Below the pieces are notes generated by a model. It saw only the letters and a list, made by a program, of their open reading frames with translations. It made no database searches and was not told the origin of the DNA. Made by a program: the position numbers and the translations under genes. A stretch of 64,000 nucleotides of DNA, from the NCBI RefSeq assembly GCF_000702445.1, contig NZ_JNIF01000003.1, positions 1,674,001 through 1,738,000 on the forward strand. Direction: 5' to 3'. Shown here in pieces: positions 53,560 through 63,280 of the stretch. Position 1 is the first letter of the stretch. Each line of letters opens with the position of its first letter. Source of the DNA: Bryobacter aggregatus MPL3. GTDB lineage: Bacteria > Acidobacteriota > Terriglobia > Bryobacterales > Bryobacteraceae.

Positions 53560-53997
53560 TCAAGAAGGTGAAAAGAGGGGGTTCCACCTCACTTCTAAAA
53601 GCGCATGCTCGGTCCAGACCAATTTCTCAGTATTCTCAACAGGTCGCTGACTGAGACTTCGCAGATCATCATAAGGTTCAAATGGATCGAAAAGGGTCAT
53701 CACGAACATTCCTCTGCTCCCGCATCGGATGACCATCCAGGTCAAGTTGTCACTGGTAGCGTCCCAAGGCGCAAGCTGGCCCAGTTCCTGCCATTCTCCT
53801 CTTTCCGCCATCGCAAGCAGGCTCTCGATATCAATTCCGCTAGGAATCACTACCGACGCTAACTGCGCATAGTGATGATCCGCAAAAGCGTCGCTACCGC
53901 AGATGGAGCAGTGCTTAAGGCAGTTCCTCACAATCAAACTGTAAGGATCCAGGTCTTCTGTTCTCTGTTTTTTGAATCGCTTCTGGATAAAAGACAC
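53560..53997 (-). CDS. hypothetical protein with Cys motif
   Basis: A 145-residue protein. The N-terminus is very basic (FIQKRFKKQR), followed by CLKHCSICGSDAFADHHYA, a CxxxCxxC plus HH cluster that could bind zinc. The C-terminal part is rich in Asp, Trp and Leu without hydrophobic helices. It stops 18 bases past the alditol-oxidase-like gene end, in the same direction. No family recognised. Confidence 0.55.
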   Translation of the reverse strand: MSFIQKRFKKQRTEDLDPYSLIVRNCLKHCSICGSDAFADHHYAQLASVVIPSGIDIESLLAMAERGEWQELGQLAPWDATSDNLTWMVIRCGSRGMFVMTLFDPFEPYDDLRSLSQRPVENTEKLVWTEHALLEVRWNPLFSPS

Positions 53998-54015
53998 ATG
54001 CGATCTCGTTCCGGC

Positions 54016-55362
54016 TTACGATCCGAAGATGTTGGCGTTCAAGAAATCATTCCGAAACTTGCCCTTGGGGTCGTACTTGTTCGCAAGACGGACAAAGTCC
54101 GGCAACCGGGCGTACTTTGCCTGCAACTCTTTCGGCGCAATCGTGAAGAGCTTGCCCCAGTGGGGCCTGACTTGATACGGCGACAACGCCTTTTCAATCT
54201 GCGGCAGTACGCGTCGTACCGACTCCCAATCCTGTTTCCAAGTGAAATGAATCGCCACGCTCGCGCGTTTGTAACACGGACTCATCCATAGATCATCCGC
54301 CGCGATCGTGCGGATCTCCGTAATCATCAGATGCGGACTCACCTGATCCTTGAGTCGTTCCACCGCCAAAATCGCATCTACCGCATGCTCTCGTGGCACA
54401 AAATATTCGGACTGCAATTCCTTGCCCGCGCTCGGCGTGAAGCCCATCCGGAAGTGCGGCAGTCGCTCGTACCAGGGGCCGGGGATGCCCATCTGTTCCG
54501 TGCAGTTCTCCGCAGACAACTCTGCAATCGGATGCAGATTCCGCGTGGCCCGCCTCGCCCCATAGAACTCAGCAGGCGCAGCAAAGGACTTCTTCGCGTC
54601 CGATCGATCTTTGATCCAGACCTCGTTGACGAGCTGGTTTTTCCAGTCGGTGAATAGGCTAACGCTGTAACCGCTGGCCTCAATCGCATCGAAATGATTC
54701 TGCAATTGCGAGAACGGCAGATTCTGGTAAACATACTGTTTCACCGTGTAGTTTGGTTGCAGGTCCAGCGTCACGCGGGTGATCACTCCCAGCGCACCCA
54801 GCCCGACCACGGCGCCTGGAAAGGTATCGCCATCCACTTTACGAGATAACTGCACCACTTCACCTGAGGCGCTGACAAACTCGATGGCCGACACCGCCGT
54901 CGCCAGATTGCCACTTGTTTCGCCCGAGCCATGAGTCGCGGTGCTGCAGGCGCCGGCGATGGAGATGTGTGGCAGCGAAGCCAGGTTGTGCAGCGCGAAG
55001 CCCTTCTTCTCGAGCACGGGGCTGAGCTGTCCGTACTTCAAAGAGCCATCGACCGTCACCGTACGCGCGCGCTCATCAATGGCGATGCGATCCATTGTGG
55101 CCGGCAGCGACAGGAAATTATCGCGACTGTCCGCAATCGTGTTGAAGCAATGACGAGATCCCAGCACCTTCCACTTTTCCTGCGACGCCAGCAAGCTGCG
55201 AACCTGATCGACGGAGTTGGCCTCCTTCAGGCGAGTGGTGCTGTAGGTCAAATTTCCGGCCCAGTTCGTGATCTTCTCCGCAGCGGGAGGAGCAGAAAAA
55301 GCCGGAATCGCAGGAGCCGCAATGCCGTTCGATAGTAGCTTCAGGAAAGTTCGTTTGCGCAT
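54016..55362 (-). CDS. FAD-linked oxidase, alditol/xylitol oxidase-like
   Basis: A 448-residue flavoprotein of the VAO family. After an N-terminus with a twin-arginine-like RKRTFLK, it reads TNWAGNLTYSTTRLKEANSV, typical of alditol oxidase, with the covalent FAD histidine in VLGSRHCFNTIAD and the FAD segment GACSTATHGSGETSGNLAT. The C-terminal sugar-oxidase part (VRPHWGKLFT, PDFVRLANKYDPKGKFRN) is complete. It should oxidise a polyol or aldonolactone with oxygen, possibly in the periplasm. Confidence 0.87.
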   Translation of the reverse strand: MRKRTFLKLLSNGIAAPAIPAFSAPPAAEKITNWAGNLTYSTTRLKEANSVDQVRSLLASQEKWKVLGSRHCFNTIADSRDNFLSLPATMDRIAIDERARTVTVDGSLKYGQLSPVLEKKGFALHNLASLPHISIAGACSTATHGSGETSGNLATAVSAIEFVSASGEVVQLSRKVDGDTFPGAVVGLGALGVITRVTLDLQPNYTVKQYVYQNLPFSQLQNHFDAIEASGYSVSLFTDWKNQLVNEVWIKDRSDAKKSFAAPAEFYGARRATRNLHPIAELSAENCTEQMGIPGPWYERLPHFRMGFTPSAGKELQSEYFVPREHAVDAILAVERLKDQVSPHLMITEIRTIAADDLWMSPCYKRASVAIHFTWKQDWESVRRVLPQIEKALSPYQVRPHWGKLFTIAPKELQAKYARLPDFVRLANKYDPKGKFRNDFLNANIFGS

Positions 55363-55485
55363 GGGGAGAATCCGCTTACCAGACTATCGCCAACGGCAGT
55401 CAACCATCGCTCACGAGATCCGGTCAACACTGCAGAACGTGCCGCGAACTCTCGAAGGCACGATTGTGGAGCGCCGCTGAGGACC

Positions 55486-58400
55486 TCACCTCACCCAAAC
55501 CCCAATGCGCGCCACTGACCTCTCCCCGGCGACACTCACTGCGATGGGCAACAGTCCGGCTGGCAGTTCCTGGCCGAGCAGAACATTGATCTGTACCGCC
55601 CCTGCTACCAGTCCCGGAGCTCCGCCGGCATATAGCACTTGCGACTTGCGGCCCTCAATCGTCACTTCCACCGCGCCCTCGAGACTGGAAGCAGCGCTGG
55701 CAATCGAACCATCCTCCGCCGCCGGACGGAGTGTCCCTCCACCAGTCAGATACAGCACCACCACCTCGCCTGCACGTGCCGGATTCGCCTCCGTGTTCAC
55801 GCTGCCATTCTGATTTAGAATCGCCCCAGCACCCTCACCGCTTCCGTTCACACTGAACAGTCCCGGTTTCGCGGCAACCACTCCGGCGACCGTAGGAGCA
55901 CTTTGTACACCGTCCTGCTCTACCACGATCCGAACCGCGTCGCGACCCGCCAGTCCAAACGGAGCAATCGCGCTCACTTGTCCTTTGCTCGCATACAGCA
56001 GCGGCGCGGCCACGCCATCGAACAACACTCGAGTTCCCTCAATCGACCGACTTACAGGATTGCCGGTCTTTAAGTTGCCGCCCATGCGCTCGCCAAAAAG
56101 GACGAGGATCTCGCCTGGCGCCACCCCACGCGCTTCATAGCTGGCGGAACTCATAACCGCATCGAGAGCAGGTCCTCCACCAGTATCGATACTGAGCTGA
56201 TAGACATGGCGCACGCTACGATCGCCACTTGTCGCCTGCACGGTGATGATCGTGTTGCCCGCAACATTCGGAGTGCCATGCAGCAGACCCGTAGCATCCA
56301 GTTGCAAGCCGGCTGGCAGCTGTCCACCTGCTACTTGCCAGACACTATTCGGCAAATAACTCAATTGCTGCCGATAAGGGCGGCCCACTGAAGCACCGGC
56401 CAGGCCATAAGGCAATACGGGCGACTCCCCATCCACCCGCAGACTGACAGCGCGTGTCACCACTCCCTGTGCGATGACGCAGCGTACTCCGAAGGAGTAT
56501 AGGCCCGAGCTCTCCGGTCTCCCACTGAATTCTCCCTGTCCATCGAGCTGCAATCCTGTCGGCAACTGTCCCAACGCGTTCGCGTTACTCGTACAGGAAC
56601 TCAGTTGCAATCCCGACAAGTTCCGCAGCGAAGCCTGATAGCTTCCTCCCACGGTGGCACGAGGCAGTAAGATCGCGGGCAGCACCTCGATCTGAGTCTC
56701 CAGGTCCCCACGCCCCTGGTCCGCATCGGTCACCTCCACCACAAACTTGTAGGTCCCCGGCGCCAGCACCACTCCTCGCAACAGTCCATCACTGCCAAGT
56801 GTGGTTCCGTTCGGTAACGTCCCAGACTTTACACTCCACCGCATGGGGCTCCGGCCACCCTCGGCGGAGAATGCAAATTGATACAGATGCTGTAACAATC
56901 CATCTGGTGGCGCAAAGACACTGACGCGCGGTCTCGATCCCACTTGCAGACTCAGGCTCGCATTCGCAATCAAGCCCACGGCATCTGTGACGCGAATGGA
57001 AATCGGGTAAGTTCCCGCCTGCGTCGGCGTGCCGGACAAGATACCTGCAGTGGATAAGCTCAGCCCAGGTACAGTCGCTCCGATCCATTGATACTGATAA
57101 GGGGAAATGCCTCCACTCACGCTGATGCTTTGCTGATAGGCTACACCGATCACGCCCGCGGGCAACGCCGTAGTTGTGATTGTGATCGGTGTCCCGGTTA
57201 CCGTCAGAGTGAGCGCAACTTGCGCGCTCTTTTGCAAACCATCGCGGACTGAGGCGGCAAAGTTGAAGCTGCCCCCCTGCGTCGGCGTACCGCGAATCTG
57301 TCCGTCGCTCGAGAGCGACAAGCCTTGCGGCAAAGTACCGGATTGCAGCGCGAAGACGAAAGGCTCGGGGCCGCCAGTCGCTACTAGCTTCGTCTGATAG
57401 GCCTGGCCCAGCGATGCGGTCGGCAGGCTACTGGTCTCGATCCGCAGGCTCGGCGCTTCGATATCGAACTTAAAGGCTTGTGAGATCTGTGTTTCAAAGC
57501 CGTCGTACGCGGTGATCACAAAGGATAGGCTGCCCGCTCGAAGTGGCACTCCGGTCATCAGTCCTTTGGGATCAATCTGAAGTCCCATGGCGAGCAAGGC
57601 CACGCTCGAGTCTGTCTGCCCGAATCTGGCTGCGCTTACATCGCCGTAGATCTCGAATTGAAATTGATATGGGATCCCGACAAATGCTTTTGGCAACTGC
57701 GTACTCTTGAATCCAAATGGCTTCTCGAAGACATTGATCTGAAACGTGTGGCTCACCGTATCGCTATAGGTTGCATCGCTGCACTGGATCTGGACCTCCA
57801 TAACTCCGGTTGTTGCGGGCGTGAAGGTGACCTCAAATTTCGGAGGCACCTGCGTGATGAGAAAGTCTCTTGGAAGGGACGCAGTCAACGCCTTGCAACT
57901 GTAATATGGCACGCCTCCCGAAAGGAAGAACGCAAATCGGAAAGGCTCGCCCTTTGCTGCTCCACCGTAGGGGAAGAGATTCATCTTTAAGCCCAGGTCG
58001 TCGATATTGAGAGTGACTGGTCCCGAGGCCGTGGCGCCAAGCGCGTCCCGCAACTGCACTTGAAAGGTAAAGCTGCCCGCGGTGAGTGGGGTACCCGATA
58101 CCAACCCGCTATTCGACATCTGCAGACCTGACGGAAAGTTGCCGCCGATCACTGAGAACGTATAGGGAGTTTGACCGTAAACACCTTGAAGCTGACCCTC
58201 ATAGGGTTGATTCCGTACTCCTTTGCCTAAGAACTGGGTCGAAAGTTGTGGCTGGCTCCGAGGCGAAATCTTGATCGTGAACTGCTGGGTGTGTTCGTTT
58301 CCATCGGAATCAGACACTTTTAGGGTGACCGGATAACTGCCTGCGACTGTTGGTTCGCCAAAGAAGCCAGCGCCTGCTGGCGGGATCCTAGAAAAGTACA

Positions 58401-58881
58401 GCCCAGGCACGCTTCCGCTGAGATGCACGATCTCATAAGGGGGGGCTTGCGTGGATTGCCCATTCACCCCGCCGTTGTAGGGAACACCCACCACGCCATC
58501 CGGGAAGGTCTGACGATCGAACCGCACTTGATCTGCACGAACCTGGAAGTAGATGCTTCGCGTCACACTGGCTCTTGTAGCGTCTTCAACACGGACACCA
58601 AGCTGGGTATAAACGACGGCGTAGCTTCCGGTTCCGCTCAAACGACCATCAACACTCAGCGAGTAGCCGGGAGTGGCCAAGCCAGATGTGATCTGAAACT
58701 TATAGGGCGGCGTTCCGCCTTCGACAGCAAGCTGTTCGGAATAGTACTGTCCCACTCTCGCGTCGGGCATACGATCTGTGAGGATCCGTAGTTCGGCCCC
58801 ATGGGCGCAAAGCGTTCCGAACATGGAGCAAATTACAACGAAAAAATAACGCCGGAACTGCACGTGTGCTAGATCAATCAC
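55486..58881 (-). CDS. large secreted Ig-repeat protein with TIGR03437 C-terminal domain (paralogue)
   Basis: A 1131-residue protein. Signal peptide RRYFFVVICSMFGTLCAHGA, then about ten Ig-like repeats with LPxGLxLxxxGxxxGTP (some degenerate), then a TIGR03437-type domain (DAVMSSASYEARGVAPGEILVL to the end). It begins with GTG 58881; a GTG at 58863 would remove six residues. It is a paralogue of the gene at 46193-49291 and points the opposite way. Upstream DNA (58882-58960) is AT-rich and probably holds its promoter. Confidence 0.86.
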   Translation of the reverse strand: MIDLAHVQFRRYFFVVICSMFGTLCAHGAELRILTDRMPDARVGQYYSEQLAVEGGTPPYKFQITSGLATPGYSLSVDGRLSGTGSYAVVYTQLGVRVEDATRASVTRSIYFQVRADQVRFDRQTFPDGVVGVPYNGGVNGQSTQAPPYEIVHLSGSVPGLYFSRIPPAGAGFFGEPTVAGSYPVTLKVSDSDGNEHTQQFTIKISPRSQPQLSTQFLGKGVRNQPYEGQLQGVYGQTPYTFSVIGGNFPSGLQMSNSGLVSGTPLTAGSFTFQVQLRDALGATASGPVTLNIDDLGLKMNLFPYGGAAKGEPFRFAFFLSGGVPYYSCKALTASLPRDFLITQVPPKFEVTFTPATTGVMEVQIQCSDATYSDTVSHTFQINVFEKPFGFKSTQLPKAFVGIPYQFQFEIYGDVSAARFGQTDSSVALLAMGLQIDPKGLMTGVPLRAGSLSFVITAYDGFETQISQAFKFDIEAPSLRIETSSLPTASLGQAYQTKLVATGGPEPFVFALQSGTLPQGLSLSSDGQIRGTPTQGGSFNFAASVRDGLQKSAQVALTLTVTGTPITITTTALPAGVIGVAYQQSISVSGGISPYQYQWIGATVPGLSLSTAGILSGTPTQAGTYPISIRVTDAVGLIANASLSLQVGSRPRVSVFAPPDGLLQHLYQFAFSAEGGRSPMRWSVKSGTLPNGTTLGSDGLLRGVVLAPGTYKFVVEVTDADQGRGDLETQIEVLPAILLPRATVGGSYQASLRNLSGLQLSSCTSNANALGQLPTGLQLDGQGEFSGRPESSGLYSFGVRCVIAQGVVTRAVSLRVDGESPVLPYGLAGASVGRPYRQQLSYLPNSVWQVAGGQLPAGLQLDATGLLHGTPNVAGNTIITVQATSGDRSVRHVYQLSIDTGGGPALDAVMSSASYEARGVAPGEILVLFGERMGGNLKTGNPVSRSIEGTRVLFDGVAAPLLYASKGQVSAIAPFGLAGRDAVRIVVEQDGVQSAPTVAGVVAAKPGLFSVNGSGEGAGAILNQNGSVNTEANPARAGEVVVLYLTGGGTLRPAAEDGSIASAASSLEGAVEVTIEGRKSQVLYAGGAPGLVAGAVQINVLLGQELPAGLLPIAVSVAGERSVARIGVWVR

Positions 58882-58990
58882 CTAGTCAATATATCAATGA
58901 AAATCATTTCATCTAGTCTACAGATATAAGTCATGGATCGATGAGAGCTCGATTTTCTGGAGCCCTGCTCGCCTCCGTCATCTCCCCAAA

Positions 58991-59028
58991 ACGCAAAACA
59001 GGCGACCCGCCTCTCAGCGCGCCGCCTG
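58991..59028 (-). terminator. rho-independent terminator of ridA
   Basis: CAGGCG (58999-59004) pairs with CGCCTG (59023-59028); on the minus strand it is followed by TTTTGCGTTTT, 23 bases past the ridA stop. Confidence 0.65.
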
Positions 59029-59050
59029 CCTCACTCAAACTAGAGCAAAC

Positions 59051-59434
59051 TTACTCGCCTACATAGGCAATACAGTCGATCTCCACTTTCATCGTCGGAT
59101 TTGCAAACCGGCATCCGATCGTTGTCCTTGCCGGCCGGTCGCTGCCAAAGAACTCGACATAGACGGCGTTCATCGCCGCAAAGTCGTTCTCATTGGCCAG
59201 ATAGACATTCACCTTCACCACTTGTGCGAGCGTCGCGCCCGAACCCTCAAGAATCCGCTGCACATTCTGCAGCGTCAACCGAGTCTCGTGTGCAATATCG
59301 CCAAAGCTGAATTCGGCGCTCGCCGGATCCACGGAAGCCTGTCCCGAAACAAATACGAATCCACCCGCCTTGGTCGCAAGGGAATACGGATTCTTCGGCA
59401 CCGGCATCGTTGCAGGAAAGATGTGTTCGATCAT
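59051..59434 (-). CDS. ridA: RidA family enamine/imine deaminase
   Basis: A 127-residue RidA/YjgF protein that clears reactive enamines made by PLP enzymes. The substrate-binding Arg is in RPARTTIGC and the glutamate in VEIDCIAYVG; GFVFVSGQASVDP is also typical. It begins two bases... directly beside the NYN-LOTUS gene end (59436) in the same direction, so the two may be cotranscribed. Confidence 0.92.
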   Translation of the reverse strand: MIEHIFPATMPVPKNPYSLATKAGGFVFVSGQASVDPASAEFSFGDIAHETRLTLQNVQRILEGSGATLAQVVKVNVYLANENDFAAMNAVYVEFFGSDRPARTTIGCRFANPTMKVEIDCIAYVGE

Positions 59435-59435
59435 G

Positions 59436-61118
59436 CTATTCGGTCTTCCGCTTGCGAGTCCGGCCCGTGGCCGTCGTCGTGCTGCTGGCAGCCTTCTTCG
59501 CGGCCGTCTTGCGCGGCGCGCGCGTCGTTGCCTTCTTTGCCTTCACCGGCGGAGGATTCGGCTCCACAATGCTCGGCTGACCTTCCACATAGGGCTGGAT
59601 CTCGTCGTACTCGCTGTAGAACTCTTCTTCCTTCTTCACCTTCGGCGCTGGCGGCGGGAAGAACTCGCGGCCCAGGTAGACCACCAAGCCCCGCTCATCG
59701 TCCTTCTTCAGCTTCACGACACCCTTGTTCTGCGAGAACTCGAGGAATTCCTTGAAGCCCGGGAAGCCATACGAAGCCGAATCGAAATTCGGATGTTCCG
59801 CCACCATCCACTGCGCCAGGTCACCCGGCTCGACGCCGTCGCCCATCTCCATCTCGTAGCGATGTGCTTCGAGTGCATCGCGCAACAGCGGCATTGCTTC
59901 GATCGGCTCCGGCAGAGGCTTTGCATTCGCGCCACCACGCCGTTCGATCGTCAGCTTGCCGCCGGAGCCATGGACATCGATCAGCTCAAGCTTGGCCAGC
60001 TTATCGATAAAGTCACTGAAGCTCGAAGCTCCAAAGCCGCGCTCGTGGAAGGTCGGATCCAGTTGCATCATGGTGCTCTTCAGCAAACCAAGCTGTGCCT
60101 GGACACCGCGCCGTTCGAGCGTTTGCAGCGAACGTTCCACCAGCGGCAGCGCCGCATTCACTTCGAGCACCACCTTCGGTTCGCTCGATTGCTGCGGACG
60201 CAGTCCACCCTCAGGACGATCTCCCCGATTGCGCTCATCCCGGCGGCGGTCCCGCCGTTCCCAGCGGCTCTCACGGCCCTGCGGACGGTCCCCGAGCGGA
60301 GCACGGCTCTCGATCGGACCCCGATCCCCCAGCGGAGGACGGCTTTCAATCGGACCACGATCATTCAGCGGTGGGCGGCTCTCGATGGGCCCGCGCTCGG
60401 CGGCGGCCAGACGTTCGCCAGGAAGCCGTTCAATGCCACCTGTCGCGACACGATCTTCCACTACTTCGTCCCGATTCCGGTCGCCACGATCCCGGTCCCC
60501 ACGGCCCCGATCGCGATCGCCGCGATCTCTGTCGCCACGGCCGCGATCCCGGCCCTGGTCGCTCCGCTTCATCGAATCGGCGAGTTCCAGCTTCAGACGC
60601 TCGAGCGTCGGGCCATTCTCGCTGCCATCGACACGCGCGGCGCGGTCCATCAACAGATTTTCGTAGGCCACAAATTCGTGGCAATTGCTCTGGAGAATAT
60701 TCGAGGTGAAGGCTTTGCCGCCAACGACGTAGACCGTCTTGCCGTATTCCTTCAGTTTGTTGACGAGGGGGATGAAGTCGCTGTCACCGCTGATAATTGC
60801 GAAAGCGTTGACGTGGGTGTGGGTAAAGGCCATCTCGAGCGCGTCCAAGGCAAGATTGATGTCGCCACCATTCTTGTCCCCACGCGGGCTAGGTAGTCGT
60901 TGCACCATTTGCACGGCGTTTTCCGCCATTTGTCTTGCGGCGCCTTCTTGGCGTCCCCAGTTTGCGTAGGCGAATTTTGCAACGATGTCGCCCCGCTCTT
61001 TCAAAGCATCTAGACAAAGTGAGACGTCAAATTCGCGTCGCAACGTTGTCTTCAAACCAATTTCGATGTTGTCGTAATCGACGAACACCGCAATGTTCAG
61101 TTTATCTAGTAGAGGCAT
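59436..61118 (-). CDS. NYN-domain protein with Arg/Asp-rich linker and two LOTUS-like domains
   Basis: A 560-residue protein. Residues 1-155 are a NYN (PIN-like) nuclease domain: IAVFVDYDNIEIGLK with the acidic site, GDINLALDAL and ISGDSDFIPLVN carry the conserved aspartates. Residues 189-217 are an RD/RG-rich low-complexity run; 243-278 are three 12-residue repeats; 279-302 is very basic. Two OST-HTH/LOTUS-like domains follow (about 315-395 and 405-490), then a Lys/Thr/Ala-rich basic tail (525-560). NYN enzymes cut RNA and LOTUS domains bind RNA; a disordered RNA-binding RNase is inferred. Confidence 0.85.
   Translation of the reverse strand: MPLLDKLNIAVFVDYDNIEIGLKTTLRREFDVSLCLDALKERGDIVAKFAYANWGRQEGAARQMAENAVQMVQRLPSPRGDKNGGDINLALDALEMAFTHTHVNAFAIISGDSDFIPLVNKLKEYGKTVYVVGGKAFTSNILQSNCHEFVAYENLLMDRAARVDGSENGPTLERLKLELADSMKRSDQGRDRGRGDRDRGDRDRGRGDRDRGDRNRDEVVEDRVATGGIERLPGERLAAAERGPIESRPPLNDRGPIESRPPLGDRGPIESRAPLGDRPQGRESRWERRDRRRDERNRGDRPEGGLRPQQSSEPKVVLEVNAALPLVERSLQTLERRGVQAQLGLLKSTMMQLDPTFHERGFGASSFSDFIDKLAKLELIDVHGSGGKLTIERRGGANAKPLPEPIEAMPLLRDALEAHRYEMEMGDGVEPGDLAQWMVAEHPNFDSASYGFPGFKEFLEFSQNKGVVKLKKDDERGLVVYLGREFFPPPAPKVKKEEEFYSEYDEIQPYVEGQPSIVEPNPPPVKAKKATTRAPRKTAAKKAASSTTTATGRTRKRKTE
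60285..60392 (-). repeat. three 36-bp tandem repeats inside the NYN-LOTUS gene
   Basis: They encode GPIESRPPLNDR, GPIESRPPLGDR and GPIESRAPLGDR. A second, shorter-period repetitive stretch encoding RGDRDRG units lies at about 60470-60555. Such arrays are prone to copy number change. Confidence 0.9.
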
Positions 61119-61144
61119 TCAGCTCCTCTGGATTTCAAATATCG

Positions 61145-61543
61145 TCAGGCGGGGATGTTCGCCGCACCGCGGATAAAGCTCACTACAGACTCCAGTGAAC
61201 TTCCCGGCTGGAAAACCGCCGCCACTCCCAACTGCTTGAGCTGCGATGCATCATCTTCAGGGATGATGCCTCCCACAACCACCAGCACGTCTGACATCTC
61301 ACGCTCTCGCAAGAGATTGAGCACCTTTGGCACGATTGCCATATGCGCGCCGGACAGAATCGACAGCCCGATCACCTGGACATCTTCATCCAGCGCCGCG
61401 TTGACGATCATTTCCGGCGTCTGACGCAAACCGGTATAGATTACTTCCATGCCGGCGTCGCGAAGTGCTCTGGCAATCACCTTGGCCCCGCGGTCATGAC
61501 CGTCGAGTCCAGGCTTTGCCACTAATACGCGTATGCGGTTCAA
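61145..61543 (-). CDS. stand-alone cobalamin-binding domain protein
   Basis: A 132-residue B12-binding protein like the small domain of methylmalonyl-CoA mutase. The cobalamin motif is complete: DGHDRG with His16, SILSGAH (61-67) and GGIIPEDD (91-98). It probably pairs with a separate acyl-CoA mutase large subunit, not in this window. The start TTG 61543 is nine bases after GGAGG; a long upstream frame antisense to the next gene is rejected. It ends 26 bp above the NYN-LOTUS gene, same direction. Confidence 0.88.
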   Translation of the reverse strand: MNRIRVLVAKPGLDGHDRGAKVIARALRDAGMEVIYTGLRQTPEMIVNAALDEDVQVIGLSILSGAHMAIVPKVLNLLREREMSDVLVVVGGIIPEDDASQLKQLGVAAVFQPGSSLESVVSFIRGAANIPA

Positions 61544-61622
61544 GGCCAGACGCCTCCAGTATATGTCTTTGTGCCAGCCAGTGTGGTTCACCCTCGCCTG
61601 CCCCCACTCTACACTGGTACGA

Positions 61623-63257
61623 GTGAGCCGTCTCGTTGTTCTTCTCCTCAGCTTGCTTGTATGGCTGCAAGCGGATTCGTATCCTTCCTGGAAAGCCATC
61701 GGTCCTTGGGGCGGTGCTGCCCGCATCATTCGTCTCGATTCGCAAAAGCCCGCCACGCTGATGTCCCTCAGCATGCGGGGCACCGGCGTTTTCCGCAGCC
61801 GCGACGCTGCCCAGACCTGGACCCTATTAACAAACTTCCCTGAGCTTCCCAATGCGCGTCTCGATACCGGACTCATCTTCCACAATCCCCGTCCCGTTTG
61901 GCTCGTTGGCGCTGCACCCGGTGGTCTCTGGCGATCCTTCGATGAGGGCGAAACCTGGAAGTCCGTGCCCGGTACCGAGCACCTCTCCTTCTTTGCTCTC
62001 ACCGCCTGGCCCAAAGATGAAAATATTCTCGCTGCTGGCACCAACGATGGGGTCTGGATGTCGAACGACGGGGCCAACACCTGGCGTCGCATCAGCCCAA
62101 AGAGCAACGCCGATCTCACCGCGATTGTTTCCGTCGCCTTTGACCCGAATAAAGCGGGCATCCTCTACGCTGGCACACCGCACCTCCCCTGGAAAACACT
62201 CAACGGCGGGAGCACCTGGACCAAAATCTCCGCGGGCATGTTTGATGATTCCGACATCTTCTCCATCGCAGTGGACCCCTTGCTTCCCGGCCGGGTCTTC
62301 GCCAGTGCCTGCAGTGGCATCTATTGCTCCCTGAACTCGGGCGCCGCCTGGCGGCGGGTACAAGGGATCCCCGGCACCAACCGCCGCACCTATGTCGTTG
62401 CCCAGGACCCGCACGACCAAAATCTGCTCTTTGCCGGCACCAGCGCCGGCATGTGGAGCTCCCGCAATGCCGGACAGGAGTGGAAGAAGTTGAATGAATA
62501 CGTCGCCACCAGCATCGCCTTCCACCCGCAGGAAGCTTCCACCTTTTATATCTCCACCGAACGGCACGGCCTGTTACGGACCACCGACAACGGCGCTTCC
62601 TTCACCCCCGTCAACAATGGATTCTCCAGCCGAAGCCTCCTCGCGGTCGATTCGGACAACGAAAATCTCTTCGCCGTCGCCCGTTATGAAGGCAGTGCAG
62701 GGGGAATTTTCCGTCTCAAAGCCCTGAACACCCCTTGGGAGATCCTTCGATCCAATAAAAATTTTGACCGCTTCTTCGGAGACGGAGACCGGCTCCTCGC
62801 GCGCGACTCCGAAGGGGTGTGGCTAGAAAGCCACAATCATGCCCAAACCTGGGATGTTGCAAAAACTCCTCAGGTCGAGTCGGGTGGAGATTGGTTCCAG
62901 ACGGCGACCAATCCATGGAATCCGCAAGAGATGCTAAGAGCTTCACGATCTGGATTAACTAAGTCCAATGATTCCGGCAAAACTTGGCGGGTGGTCGAAA
63001 ACGGGCTCGGCCAGGAATGGATTGGAAGTGTGATTTTTCATCCGAAACAGAAAGGCCTTTGCTTTGCTCTAAGGCAACAACGGGTCTTTTGGTCACGTGA
63101 CTCAGGAGACACATGGTACTGGTTGCCTGCGCACGAAGAGGCACACTTGGCCTTCCAGCGCCTCCATGTTTCCTCTGCAATGCCCAATTTGCTGTTTGCA
63201 GTGAGCGCCAGCCGAGGTGTTTATGTGTTGGATTTGCCGCAAAAACCGTTAGAATGA
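61623..63257 (+). CDS. secreted VPS10/BNR-repeat propeller protein
   Basis: A 544-residue protein starting at GTG 61623, with a signal peptide ([15 protein letters not shown]). At least eight BNR/Asp-box-like motifs (S-x-D-x-G-x-T-W) are present: [47 protein letters not shown] and SRDSGDTW. This predicts a sortilin-like beta propeller, common in large acidobacterial secretomes. It is a binding or glycosidase-like fold; no catalytic residues could be assigned. Confidence 0.83.
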   Translation: MSRLVVLLLSLLVWLQADSYPSWKAIGPWGGAARIIRLDSQKPATLMSLSMRGTGVFRSRDAAQTWTLLTNFPELPNARLDTGLIFHNPRPVWLVGAAPGGLWRSFDEGETWKSVPGTEHLSFFALTAWPKDENILAAGTNDGVWMSNDGANTWRRISPKSNADLTAIVSVAFDPNKAGILYAGTPHLPWKTLNGGSTWTKISAGMFDDSDIFSIAVDPLLPGRVFASACSGIYCSLNSGAAWRRVQGIPGTNRRTYVVAQDPHDQNLLFAGTSAGMWSSRNAGQEWKKLNEYVATSIAFHPQEASTFYISTERHGLLRTTDNGASFTPVNNGFSSRSLLAVDSDNENLFAVARYEGSAGGIFRLKALNTPWEILRSNKNFDRFFGDGDRLLARDSEGVWLESHNHAQTWDVAKTPQVESGGDWFQTATNPWNPQEMLRASRSGLTKSNDSGKTWRVVENGLGQEWIGSVIFHPKQKGLCFALRQQRVFWSRDSGDTWYWLPAHEEAHLAFQRLHVSSAMPNLLFAVSASRGVYVLDLPQKPLE

Positions 63258-63280
63258 AATAGTTAGGGAATCCCTACTTT

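Noticed and set aside
59370-60896. 508-residue plus-strand frame opposite the NYN-LOTUS gene
   Set aside because: It is produced by the repetitive GC-rich linker and lacks any domain.
63092-63101. GTCACGTGAC palindrome as an extra parS
   Set aside because: It lacks the TTTC/GAAA flanks of parS and lies inside a coding region; similar CACGTG cores at about 27144 and 32233 were rejected likewise.
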